From Costus lasius (taxonomy: Eukaryota > Streptophyta > Magnoliopsida > Zingiberales > Costaceae), in NCBI GenBank assembly GCA_027563935.2, contig CM050448.1:123616493-123680492 (forward strand): a stretch of DNA of 64,000 nt, written 5' to 3'. The position numbers and the translations under genes were made by a program. The notes under the pieces were generated by a model that ran no database searches, had not been told where the DNA came from, and saw only the letters and a program-made list of their open reading frames with translations. This document shows positions 9,690-20,324 of this stretch, piece by piece (position 1 is the stretch's first letter; each line of letters starts with the position of its first letter).

Positions 9690-12395
9690 ATGGAAGTCAC
9701 CCAGATTCTCTTGAACGCACAATCTGTGGACAGTTCAGTTCGGAAACACGCAGAAGAGAGCCTAAAACAGTTTCAGGAACAAAATCTCCCTGTTTTTTTG
9801 GTTTCTCTTTCTAATGAGTTAGCAAATAATGATAAGCCTGTTGATAGCCGAAAGTTAGCTGGCTTGATCCTTAAAAATGCTCTCGATGCAAAAGAGCAGC
9901 ACAGAAAAGCTGAGCTTGTTCAAAGATGGCTGTCTCTAGATGCGGCTGTCAAAGCACAGGTCAAATCTTGCTTGATGCAGACCCTTCCTTCTCCCGTTCC
10001 TGATGCTAGGTCTACTGCTTCCCAAGTCATTGCTAAGATTGCAGGCATTGAACTACCACAGAAACAGTGGCCTGAGCTCATAGGCTCTCTGCTGTCAAAC
10101 ATACACCAGCTTCAGCCACATGTTAAACAGGCTACACTCGAAACTCTTGGCTATATATGTGAGGAAGTTTCTCCACAAGTTGTTGATCAAGACCAGGTCA
10201 ATAAGATACTTACTGCTGTTGTTCAGGGTATGAATGCTTCTGAGGGGAGTGCTGATGTCAGGCTTGCTGCCACCCGAGCATTATATAATGCTTTGGGATT
10301 TGCGCAGGCAAATTTCTCAAATGATATGGAGCGAGACTATATTATGAGAGTGGTATGTGAAGCAACTTTATCCCCAGATGTGAAGATCCGACAAGCTGCA
10401 TATGAGTGTCTGGTAGCTATCTCATCTACCTACTACGACAAGCTCTCATCATATATGCAGGACATATTCAATATAACCGCAAAAGCTGTGAGAGAAGATG
10501 AGGAGCCTGTTGCTCTTCAAGCAATAGAATTCTGGAGCTCAATTTGTGACGAGGAAATTGACATCTTAGATGAATATGGTGGTGATTTTACTGCTGATTC
10601 TGATATCCCGTGCTATTATTTTATCAAGCAAGCACTGCCTGCTTTAGTTCCTATGTTACTGGAGACACTTCTTAAGCAGGAAGAGGATCAAGATCAGGAT
10701 GAAGGAGCTTGGAACCTTGCAATGGCAGGGGGAACCTGCTTGGGTTTGGTTGCACGCACGGTTGGTGATGACATAGTGCCTCTTTTGTTGCCTTTTATTC
10801 AAGAGAACATTGCCAAACCAAACTGGAGGCAAAGAGAGGCAGCAACATATGCATTTGGTTCAATTCTGGAGGGTCCTTCACCTGAAAAACTCATTCCTGT
10901 TGTGAATGTTGCTCTCAATTTTATGCTTACTGCCTTGATAAAAGATCCAAATAACCATGTCAAGGATACTACTGCATGGACACTAGGAAGAATATTTGAG
11001 TTTCTCCATGGGTCAATTGTAGAATCTTCTGTCATTACTGGTGAGAATTGCCAGCAAATCCTGACAGTTCTTCTTCAGAGCATGAAAGATGTCCCTAATG
11101 TTGCCGAAAAAGCATGTGGTGCCCTATATTTTCTTGCCCAAGGTTATGAAGATGTTAATTCAGGATCCCCACTGACCCCTTTCTTCCAGGACATTATCCA
11201 AGCTCTTCTAAATGTTACACGCAGGGAAGATGCAGGAGAATCTAGGTTGAGAACTGCAGCTTATGAAACTCTGAATGAAGTTGTGAGAACCTCAACTGAT
11301 GAGACAGCTTCCCTGGTGACTCAGTTGCTCCCAGTTATAATGATGGAACTTCATCAAACACTTGAGGTCCAGAAGCTGTCATCAGATGATAGAGAGAAGC
11401 AAAATGAACTGCAGGGCCTTCTTTGTGGCTGCTTGCAGGTTATCATCCAGAAGCTGGGAGCATCTGAGCCAACAAAGTATGCTTTTTTGCAGTATGCTGA
11501 CCAGATAATGGAACTCTTTCTCAGGGTTTTTGGTTGCCGGAATGCTACCGTGCATGAAGAGGCTATGTTAGCAATCGGTGCTCTTGCATATGCTGTTGGT
11601 GGAAATTTTATCAAGTACATGCAAGGCTTTTATCCATATTTAGAAATGGGACTTCAAAATTTTCAGGAGTATCAGGTATGTGCTATTACTGTTGGCGTGG
11701 TTGGAGATTTATGCAGGGCATTGGAGGACAAGATACTGCCGTACTGTGATGGAATCATGACGCAACTATTGAAGAATCTATCTAGTAATCAGTTGCACAG
11801 ATCCGTTAAACCACCAATATTTTCATGCCTCGGTGATATTGCACTGGCAATTGGGGAAAACTTTGAAAAGTATTTGATCTATTCCATGCCAATGCTGCAG
11901 AGTGCAGCAGAACTATCTGCACATGCTGTTGCAGCCGATGATGAAATGCTGGAATATGCCAATCAACTCAGAAACGGAATTCTGGAAGCGTACTCAGGGA
12001 TATTGCAAGGATTTAAAAATTGTCCAAAGACCCAACTCCTGATGCCATATGCATCTCATATCCTTCAATTCCTTGATGCATTGTACAATGAAAAGGACAT
12101 GTGTGTATTCATATTTTGTTTTTTGCTTGGCTTATCTTGTATGCTTTTTTCCTCGTACACTAACTTGCTATCTTTTTCATTTTTGAATAGGGATGATGCT
12201 GTTATGAAGACCGCAGTGGGTGTCTTGGGTGATTTAGCTGATACATTTGAAAGTCAGGCAGGCAGTTTACTAAACCAGTCTGTTGCAAGCAAAGAATTCT
12301 TGGAAGAATGCTTGTCATCAGATGATACAGCAATAAAAGAGTCTGCTGAATGGGCTAAACTAGCAATCACTAAAGCGGTCACTGGTCAACGATAA
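9690..12395 (+). CDS. KPNB1: Importin subunit beta-1
   Basis: Nuclear import receptor that binds importin-alpha/cargo and FG-nucleoporins and is released by Ran-GTP (family knowledge). The coding exons are 9690-12100 and 12191-12395. The protein is 871 residues, the usual length for plant importin beta-1. It consists of HEAT repeats throughout. The importin-beta N-terminal domain covers roughly residues 20-100, and the acidic loop EEDQDQDE lies near residues 331-338. The start at 9690 is used because it begins MEVTQILLNAQS, as expected, just after a CAG acceptor; upstream in-frame sequence to 9621 is leader intron. The 90-nt intron 12101-12190 (gtgtgt...aatag) is a multiple of three with no in-frame stop, so the frame also reads through it. 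Splicing restores NEKDMDDAVM. The call is firm. Confidence 0.96.
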   Translation: MEVTQILLNAQSVDSSVRKHAEESLKQFQEQNLPVFLVSLSNELANNDKPVDSRKLAGLILKNALDAKEQHRKAELVQRWLSLDAAVKAQVKSCLMQTLPSPVPDARSTASQVIAKIAGIELPQKQWPELIGSLLSNIHQLQPHVKQATLETLGYICEEVSPQVVDQDQVNKILTAVVQGMNASEGSADVRLAATRALYNALGFAQANFSNDMERDYIMRVVCEATLSPDVKIRQAAYECLVAISSTYYDKLSSYMQDIFNITAKAVREDEEPVALQAIEFWSSICDEEIDILDEYGGDFTADSDIPCYYFIKQALPALVPMLLETLLKQEEDQDQDEGAWNLAMAGGTCLGLVARTVGDDIVPLLLPFIQENIAKPNWRQREAATYAFGSILEGPSPEKLIPVVNVALNFMLTALIKDPNNHVKDTTAWTLGRIFEFLHGSIVESSVITGENCQQILTVLLQSMKDVPNVAEKACGALYFLAQGYEDVNSGSPLTPFFQDIIQALLNVTRREDAGESRLRTAAYETLNEVVRTSTDETASLVTQLLPVIMMELHQTLEVQKLSSDDREKQNELQGLLCGCLQVIIQKLGASEPTKYAFLQYADQIMELFLRVFGCRNATVHEEAMLAIGALAYAVGGNFIKYMQGFYPYLEMGLQNFQEYQVCAITVGVVGDLCRALEDKILPYCDGIMTQLLKNLSSNQLHRSVKPPIFSCLGDIALAIGENFEKYLIYSMPMLQSAAELSAHAVAADDEMLEYANQLRNGILEAYSGILQGFKNCPKTQLLMPYASHILQFLDALYNEKDMCVFIFCFLLGLSCMLFSSYTNLLSFSFLNRDDAVMKTAVGVLGDLADTFESQAGSLLNQSVASKEFLEECLSSDDTAIKESAEWAKLAITKAVTGQR

Positions 12396-13714
12396 ATTTT
12401 TGCACTTTTCTATTCTATGCATAACGGTCATGTCAGGTTGCATAAGTGTCAAGTCGTCACCAGTTTGTACAAGGGATTTCTTTCTTGGCAGGTCACATGG
12501 GGCGTTGTTTAGTTTATCCACAAGCGCCATGTATTGGGTTCTTATTTCATTGGGTACTTGAATTTGAAGTGATCCATCTGAGCCGATTTTTGCAGGAGAG
12601 CAAAACATTCTCCTTGTGGAGAACGCCGAGGAATCATTATTGATGCCTGCATTCTGCAAAGATGGATCAAGTGCTTATTGCATTATGCCAATGCCATCCT
12701 TTGGCAGCAGCAAACAAGTTTTTGATGTGTCGAGAGAATTGAATGACACCCAAGTTATGGTTGTCTTGGTCTAAGGAGCATGGGTCAGATTTTCCCTTGC
12801 GATAGCCGAGTACATATACTGTCCTGCTCCAGGCATTTTACCCAATTTGTTTGGGGTGTTTTTGATTTCTTTATTTGGGGGATTTTGTCTTAGATATTTT
12901 TTTTCTGGAGTTTGACCGTATTCGTCTTCTCCTTTGAGCTATTGTAGAAGTTATAGTCTGTCCATTTATGCACTGTCACATGGAATTGTTATATATTGCT
13001 CGGTAATTTCATCGATTACAGTTTGTCTGCTCATTTTGTGCTAATATCATAATGTGGCTTTAAGATAGATGCGTTGCCCTCTGATGCACTCGCCATCTGA
13101 TCCAAATGGTTGGTAATATGTTTTTCGTACTTTCCAGAGTGAGAATATAGGGGAGAAAATTGTTATTAATTCAACGAATTTATAAATGCAATGTAGGATT
13201 ATATCTATATATTTTATAAAATTTATAAAAAAAATTTCCAGTTCAATGGAGTGTAAATCTTTTTAGCCGTATCCTCTCCAACAATTCAATAGGAGCTCAC
13301 CGTGAAAGTTAAGTGAGAGTGGAAGAGAACTGAGTCAACTTGAAGCCAGAAAAGAATGAGCAATCGGGAAGAACTATCTCGTAGGTAGGACTAACACAAC
13401 AGAACAACAATAGTTCAGTAAATTTTGCCAGAACACTCAAGACTCGAACAGTTTTGTCTCAAGACAACCTATAAGAAAATTGATAATCACTGATACATTT
13501 ATATGATACTCCTGCAAATCTGAATCAAAGAATATAATTATATTAAGAATAGGAAAAAGTTCAGTGGAACGGATAATAGCCAAAGCTACTTCTTTCTGCC
13601 TCACTCTCTATTGCCTTAAATCATGCAGCTATGAACAAAGTTTTGAGATTACAAAAACAAGAAAAGCTGTGCTGAACAATTTAAGCCGCTATGAACTTCT
13701 CTCAGATGCACATC
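12396..13714. other. Convergent 3' UTR region between importin beta-1 and ABIL
   Basis: Two genes end towards each other here. The first 500-600 bp are probably the importin 3' UTR. The rest is AT-rich and holds no gene or clear repeat. Confidence 0.6.
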
Positions 13715-16123
13715 TCAGTATTCATCCAAATAATTGTAATTATAAACCATGTCATCTTTCTTCGACTTTCGCCTGCTAAGCAAGGCCTTGAGGAACTTCT
13801 TGCCTTTGCTTGGAATCTGCTCGCCATCGTTCTGTTCATTCCTCTCAGCATGCAGCTGCATCGATACTGATTTCTGAGTTGCTGAAACATACTGCACAAA
13901 ACAATGGCTTTTCAATTCACTTCATTTTTCTAGTAACACCAAAGAAATCTTTCAGATAGGGGCAAACGAGTAATCAAGAAAATGTCCATTAATGAACTGG
14001 ACGGATCTACACTTGTCTGGAGAATGAATTCTTCAAGGCATCAGAACATTTGAAACATGAACACTTCTTTAAGGGTACAAGGATTCAAGGAGTTCTCTGT
14101 GGCTTCCTACCAGATCTTTTTGATACAAATATTAAGAGGCTAAAGTGCGCAGTTATGTAAGTTACCTGCCGTCCAATGCTCAAAGATGGATGAAGAGATG
14201 CGTTGAAAGTGGCCGATCTTACTGATTTCTGAGTTGGCGAAACATACTGCAGAAAAAAAAGAGGCTTATAATTCACATTGTTTTTCTAGAATCACCAAAG
14301 ATATCTTTTAGATAGGAGCAAACAAGTAATCAAGAATATGTCCATTAATGAACTGGACAGATCCACAGTTATCTGGAGAATGAATTCTTTAAGGCATCTG
14401 AACACTTGAAATATGTACAAGAATCTTAAGGAGTTCTTCTCTATGCTATTTTACCAGATCTTTTTGATACATATATTGAGAGACCAAAGTGTGCAGTTAT
14501 GCAAGTTACCTGCCGTCCAATGCTCAAAGACGGATGGAGAGAGGCGTTGAAAGTGGCTGATCTTACTGCAAGTGATCCTGACCTTGCCAGCGGATTAGAC
14601 TTTGCAATTGGTGACGCTGCTCTTTTGTCTGCATTTTGATGCAAATATGAAGCCAAATGATATCATTGAAGCCCTCAGCGTATTATTATAAGCAAGAACA
14701 GATATGCTGAACCGGTACCTGAACTGAGCAATTTGCCATGAAGTTGAGCTGGTGATGGAGATCGGAGTTTTCGCGGAGATACAGAGCGTGCTCTCGATGA
14801 ATTCAACGACATGGTGCGCATCTTCCTATAAAATACATTCACAAGAACAATCATTTGATTTGATGGTGTGTACATGGCATTGTTTCTAAATTTTGATTTG
14901 ATCATAGTACTAGTACCTGAAGGAAGGTGTTTTGGTCACCGTCGTTGTATTGACTGTAAAGAAAGCAAGGATATTCATATTGATCAGTGACTCAAAAGTC
15001 AATTTCAGCAACAACAAACAATAAGCAATACTATCAGTCTATCATCTATCACTTCATTTTCTTAGGCATGTAACAGAGTTTTTCTTTTACCAGCTTGAGG
15101 CTTGAGGATTTCAGGATTATCCTTGAAAGCATTCTTGATTTCATACTTTGGCACTGCATTTCCTCCAGATTCAGGTAAGGATTCACCAGCTGCTAACCAG
15201 AATCAAGGCAATACCATGAGAAATCACACAGCTTAAAAGCTATTGCATCAAATGCAGGAAGAAAGAAAGTTACAGTGCTTGCCTGGCAAAGTGTATCTTT
15301 TATGGTACCTAGGAATTTTAATTATCAGAGACTGCTGGGCTAGCCCTTCGCCGTCGACAACGGCTTGGCATGTTCGGATTTTCTGTGTTTGAGATTGAGA
15401 AAATTTTCAATTATCATTGAAATGCTATAATTCCTTGGCAATGCTAGATTGGAAAAAGAATCCAAATCTATACCTGTTCGATCGACGAAACTCGAGATTC
15501 TGCAACTGAGACCACATCAACCTTCTCATCAAGAAGGCCATTTACCTTGAATGACACTGATCCAAGATGATCCACAGTGTTAATCAGAGCCTTAATAGCA
15601 TACTCTTTCAAGGTGTTAAACACACTGCACATGTCAAGCAATTGAGTTTCAACTCTTATTGATTCATTAGGGCAAAATGAATGTTGTTGATAAAGTTTGC
15701 TGAACTGAAAGTAGTGAATTGAGGTTGCGCATACATCTGCTTTTGGTCATCGGTGGCATAGGATAACTCAAAATAGTCTGCTGCAGAGTACAATTGAGAC
15801 TTCAGATTCTTTAGGTCCTGGAGATGAGGAACAAAATTTAAGGATCTATCCATACTGCAACTATCTACTTTACTGAAACTAAATTGAAGGATTTACAGGG
15901 GGGAAAAGCATCTCCGATTGTGAAACTATAAGAGAAATAAGTTGTTCAGCTGAAAACCTATCCTTAATTATGTTTTGGGAGCAAAAAGTAAGCATCGGGG
16001 CCAATTGCAGCTGTAAACCTAAGTAGAAACATTAAGGTGGAGATGAAGGTAACAACACACCTTGAGGCTATCCGAAAAGAGCAGGCTTTGCTCCATTGAG
16101 AGCTCATCGAAGTGGCCGGACAT
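13715..16123 (-). CDS. ABIL: ABI-1-like protein (ABIL), SCAR/WAVE complex subunit
   Basis: Plant homologue of Abi, part of the SCAR/WAVE complex that activates ARP2/3 for actin branching. Ten exons in consistent phase: 16061-16123, 15735-15817, 15474-15624, 15283-15382, 15091-15189, 14917-14953, 14719-14825, 14510-14628, 14166-14246 and 13715-13891; 338 residues. Recognition features are the N-terminal MSGHFDELSMEQ, then LKNLKSQLYSAADYFE, DHLGSVSFKV, TCQAVVDGEGL and IPRYHKRYTLP. A Ser/Pro/Arg-rich middle follows. The C-terminus is KALLSRRKSKKDD with LDEY at the very end, typical of ABIL2/3 types. Exon 4 ends at a GC donor (CCAG|gcaag). Exon 9 is a hybrid made by tandem duplication and repeats about 18 residues ending SLSIGRQ. 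Which ABIL paralogue it is, I cannot say. Confidence 0.9.
13870..14580. repeat. Tandem duplication inside ABIL (period about 350 bp)
   Basis: Two adjacent copies, diverged by a few percent with small indels, contain the end of exon 8, the following intron and the start of the last exon. Shared intron text includes GTCCATTAATGAACTGGAC (13985 and 14340) and CTGGAGAATGAATTCTT. Exon ends 14510 and 14166 are 344 bp apart; exon starts 14246 and 13891 are 355 bp apart. The duplication created exon 9. Confidence 0.9.
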
Positions 16124-17780
16124 CGCAGAAACAGATGGAGTCGTCTCCTTTGCTGCGAAGAACACAAGAACAAGCGGAACAAGGAAACTGAGGGGCAAAA
16201 GCAGAGTCAATCTTGCTCGAAAGAGTAAAGCTGCGGAATTGCGGGAGCTGAAGAGGGGCGTTCGCGGGCTCACCTTTGTCAACGCGGGGACATGGAGCAA
16301 TAATGGATAGAGAGGCGAGAGCAGGGCGACTTGCAACAGGTGATCGCCTGCGCTGTAATCTACTTGCTGATTGATTGCTCCACAGTGAACAGGGGGTGAT
16401 TGATACCTATAAATGCAAGCAAAAGATTGTCATTTTCTCTCTTTTGTATTTCACCGGGATCATCAAACAAATGTGTCGCCCGAGGTGGAGGAATATTTGC
16501 TTATATTATATATTTTTTTCCTGTTTCTCTTGGTTCGTGGATGAATGCCGTGAGCATGAGTGCACAACTCACATGATTATTGCTCACGTTGGTTGACTTT
16601 CGTGGGCGCCTCCATTTTGATGTACATAATGATAAAAAAAAAGGGTTCAAATGTGAATTACGGTTTTTTTAAGGCGCAGAAGCAATAAAAACATAAAATT
16701 ATAAATTTTTTAATTTATATATTTTTTATATTTTTGTATTGTTATTTTTTATTAAAAATAATTTAAAAACGAAACTAAATGCTGGTCGCTGCTTTAATTT
16801 TTTTTTCTACCATTAAAGTGAGAAGTTATTTTTAAAGTAGAAAGTGTATCTATTTAGAGTCACTCTCTTAGCTCTTAATTAGCTTTGTTTACTTGGACGA
16901 AATCCACACACAATGAAAGAAAAAAATATTTAATCTAGTAAAAATGTTACTAAATTTAATATTTTTTATTTTAAATTCCCTCTAAATAAACAGGATTTCT
17001 AAGGCTATGAGCCACCGAGGTGGTCATCACAAACAGAGGCAATGGCCCTTCGCTTGTTTATTCAACTACTTAAATATAAATTATTGAGGGTGGAATGTAG
17101 AATTTTTGGGGACATCAATCACGGCGAGCACGTCGGGGGTGCACGAAAGGCGACCCAGAGTACTCACCCAGAGGGACCCACCGTTTCCGCTGGGCCTGAT
17201 GATTGCTCACACAAGTGGGGCCCGGACTCCTCTCCGCATCGTACGGCTGAGATTGCGGGACAGCGCTGCGCTTCCCCTTCATTCCGGGCACCTAACAGAT
17301 TAGTTAGGTTTTTTTTGGACTTCGCCACCCGTAATTTTATGTTAATTCCATATTGAGGACCCTACCACTTAACAAAACGGTTGTCATGGCGGATACATAA
17401 TTTATTTACCAAATTCACAATTTTCCCTGATAATTTTAATTAATAAAATATTGGAGGAAATGTCAATTATGATATTTTTTACTGAATAAATGCAAAACTC
17501 ACAAATTAGGAACGCAATAAAAAAATAAAAATAAATAAAATTTAGGAGATTTTTGTTCCACTTCGAGGGGAATTCATGGATGTCCTCTATCTCATAAAAA
17601 ATATTGGGATGGTGTGGGGCCCAAATCGCCTACTCTTGTCAAAACCATAAAGTAGATGTGGGACCCGCGAGTACTTACTCTACGACATACTTAGGCGACG
17701 ATCCGACGATTCTCTGCTATTAATGGCCCTTCGCATTGAGTTTCCTGGGATATGGACAAGTAGCCCACTCAAATGGGAAA
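16124..17780. other. Divergent spacer between ABIL and RPL28
   Basis: The first ~200 bp are the ABIL leader and promoter. After that comes AT-rich DNA (16620-17000), then a GC-richer patch (17100-17310). The string ATGGCCCTTCGC occurs twice (17042 and 17724), hinting at local duplication. No gene is supported. Confidence 0.5.
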
Positions 17781-17965
17781 GCCCAAGCTATTGATTTGGA
17801 TTAAATGGGCTAACTTTGAGCTTTGAGATGCTCTAAGGGCCCAAATTAAGTAACCTGTCGTATAATTTGTATAAATTGATGAGCAAGCCCAAGTAATTGA
17901 TTTGGGTTAAATGGACTAACTTTAAGCTTTACAATTCCGTTAGGGCCCAAATAAACAAACCTGGT
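17781..17965 (+). promoter_or_regulatory. Duplicated GGGCCC-box module in the RPL28 promoter
   Basis: Two diverged copies of a ~77-bp segment at about 17781-17857 and 17887-17963. Each runs GCCCAAG, TTGATTTGG, TTAAATGG, CTAACTTT, and ends TAGGGCCCAAAT or AAGGGCCCAAAT. TGGGC/GGCCCA (site II) elements are known to drive plant ribosomal-protein genes; that role here is inferred. Confidence 0.65.
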
Positions 17966-18016
17966 AAGGGGCATTTAGGTCATTTCAAAATGTATTGAAA
18001 TCGTCGCAGATCGCTC

Positions 18017-18035
18017 TATAAGAGGGCCTAGGGTT
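18017..18035 (+). promoter_or_regulatory. TATA box and telo-box of RPL28
   Basis: TATAAG at 18017-18022 is followed by CCTAGGGTTTAA, a telo-box-like motif. This is the usual pairing in plant ribosomal-protein promoters and places the start site near 18050. A leader intron probably ends at the CAG at 18406-18408. Confidence 0.6.
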
Positions 18036-18413
18036 TAACAAGGCTTCCCATTCCGAAAGACCGCCGTCCCCGCCCATTCGAGTAGAGTTCATTGTTCTTC
18101 TGTTTCTCTTTCATGCATCAAGTTTCCTGTAATCGATATTAACTTTGTGTTTGATTGTTGCAATGTGGATCTGTTTTCTTCTGTGTGTTGCATCGATTAT
18201 CCCCAACTATTGTTTTAGTTATTATCGCTGATCAAGATCTTGTGACCTCGGATCTAGTTTTTTTTTAGGATTTGTAAGCTTCGTATAACGCTTCATCATT
18301 CGTATTCACGGTTTTTCTCTTTGTTTGGATTATTTTAGGTTTTATATCCCCATTTTGTTATTTGTTTCGTGTGATTGGTATTTATTGGTTCGAATTATAC
18401 CCTTGCAGTGCAA

Positions 18414-20324
18414 ATGGCTACTATCCCTGCTCCGCTCATTTGGGAGATAGTGAAGAAGAACAATTCGTTCCTTGTGAAGCAATTCGGTAACAGTACTGCC
18501 AAGGTGCAGTTTAGCAGGGAGCCTAACAATCTCTACAATGTCCACTCCTACAAGCACTCTGGTTAGAATTTAGTTTTAGATTGTGGATTGTTGATCATCC
18601 CATAATTTTTTCCACGCATGCTCGTGACAATTCATTGACTTGTACGCTACTTGTAAAATAACAGGTTTGGCAAACAATAAGACGGTGACCATTCAACCTG
18701 AAGGGAAGGATTTCTCTGTTGTTCTTGCAACAACTAAGACAAAGAAGCAGAACAAGCCTGGTAGTTTGTATCACAGATCGGTCATGAAAAAGGAGTTCCG
18801 GAAGATGGCAAAAGCTGTCGTGAACCAGGTATGGCTCTACTGTTTTGGTAAAACTGTAACGTGTTAACTATGGCGTTTGGGTTCTCTCATATTCTTAGCT
18901 AACTAGTTCTTTAGGGTGGCAGTCTTTTATATTTAATAAGGGTTCAATGTAGTATGGCAATAGTGTAATTGATAAATTGAGTTTTGTTTTAAATCTATGA
19001 TAAGTTCATATTGGCTGGCATGCTTTGTCTGTTGGTCAAGCTAATGCTTTGTTTCATGCATAGTAAATGAGTTCTAGAAAACTTGACCCATTTTCAAACT
19101 AATGATTCTGCTGACGCTATGAACCTCTACCGAGGTATCTTTGCTGTATAAAATTTTTATTCGTATTCTTTACATAAATTTATGTTAATCTAGTGTGCAA
19201 CTTTTTGAGATAGGGCTTACTCTGAAATAAACTCAAAATGCTGGAAGACAAAGAACGAAAGAAAAGAAATGATAATAGGTTCAAGTATAGGTTATTTTCA
19301 TAGATTAGTTGATTTGTATCAACATATCCTAATTTTTATTCGATTTGGGCTTTAGAAATAATACATAACCGATGAGTATGTAGTGAAAAATCGGTTCGTA
19401 GTGACCAGCATGTTAAAGTTGATTGGAATTCTTTCTTTGGAATTTGCTTTTTCATCATTCTCGATGGTTTGGATAAAAATATTTTGCTTACTCCATAATT
19501 GCCAATAAATTTTAGCATTACCAACATCCTTCATTTATTAGCAGTGCCTATCTTTTTGAATCTCATACTCTCCTTGGGCGCGTTTTGCCAACAGCATTGT
19601 AGGGTTTTACTGTTTGCATTTGGTAGTTTATTTATTTTTATTTGACACTTGCTATGATGAGCTGCTAACATGTAAGGAGAACCTCTTACCGGATGGTTCT
19701 TCAATGAAATTTGCTTGTTACGCTTGGCTTCTGAGCACCTTATATATTTCTTGCATTTGTTGTGTTAATTGTTTTCATTATTAATAACTAAATGTTTAAA
19801 GGTATTGTGAAGCTTGAGTTCTTGTTTGTATCCTCTTGACACATGCTGCATCAATCCCAGTATTAAACATGGAACTTTTGTAATGTTCCATCTATCGCCG
19901 CTCATTCTCTTGTTTCATGAGCAAAGCATTCGGGTTCTGTTTCTAGATGACTTTGAATTTGCTTTTTCTATAACAAAAACGGTTATTTATCTTTTATAAG
20001 ATCTTGAATTCTAATCCCCAAGTTTTATATATCGTTGTTTTCTACTGCATCCTGTCTTTTCGTGTTGTGTATGCTAACCAATATGTTAATCTTCTTTTAT
20101 CTCTTTATTTGCTAAAGCAGATGGCTTGGTTCTACGGTCTTTTTGGGTTTTTTTTAACCAATAAATCCCCCTGGGTTCTGATGTTGACATCCCTGTTGCA
20201 GGTGGCCGATAACTACTACAGGCCAGATCTCAAGGATGCTGCTCTTGCTCGTCTGAGCGCAGTGCATCGCAGTCTTAAGGTCGCCAAGTCTGGGGCAAAG
20301 AAAAGGAACAGACAGGCTGTTTAA
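18414..20324 (+). CDS. RPL28: 60S ribosomal protein L28 (eL28)
   Basis: Cytosolic large-subunit protein. Coding exons are 18414-18561, 18665-18828 and 20202-20324; 144 residues, normal for plant eL28. The protein starts [20 protein letters not shown], has [13 protein letters not shown] at the second exon and ends [17 protein letters not shown]. All junctions are GT-AG and in phase (TCT G|GT TTG; AACCAG|GTGGCC). The ATG lies six bases after a CAG acceptor, consistent with a leader intron. The second coding intron, 18829-20201, is long (1373 bp) and carries a snoRNA candidate. High expression is expected from the family and the site II/telo-box promoter. Confidence 0.97.
19646..19740 (+). ncRNA. 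Candidate C/D-box snoRNA in the RPL28 intron
   Basis: Box C ATGATGA at 19654-19660 and box D CTGA at 19731-19734, about 70 nt apart, with a short terminal pairing (TGC before box C, GCA after box D). The 10 nt ACGCTTGGCT lie one base upstream of box D. Their complement AGCCAAGCGT matches, from memory, a conserved stretch of plant 25S rRNA. Introns of ribosomal-protein genes are classic snoRNA hosts. The terminal stem is weak and internal C'/D' boxes are unclear, so this remains a candidate. Confidence 0.5.
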
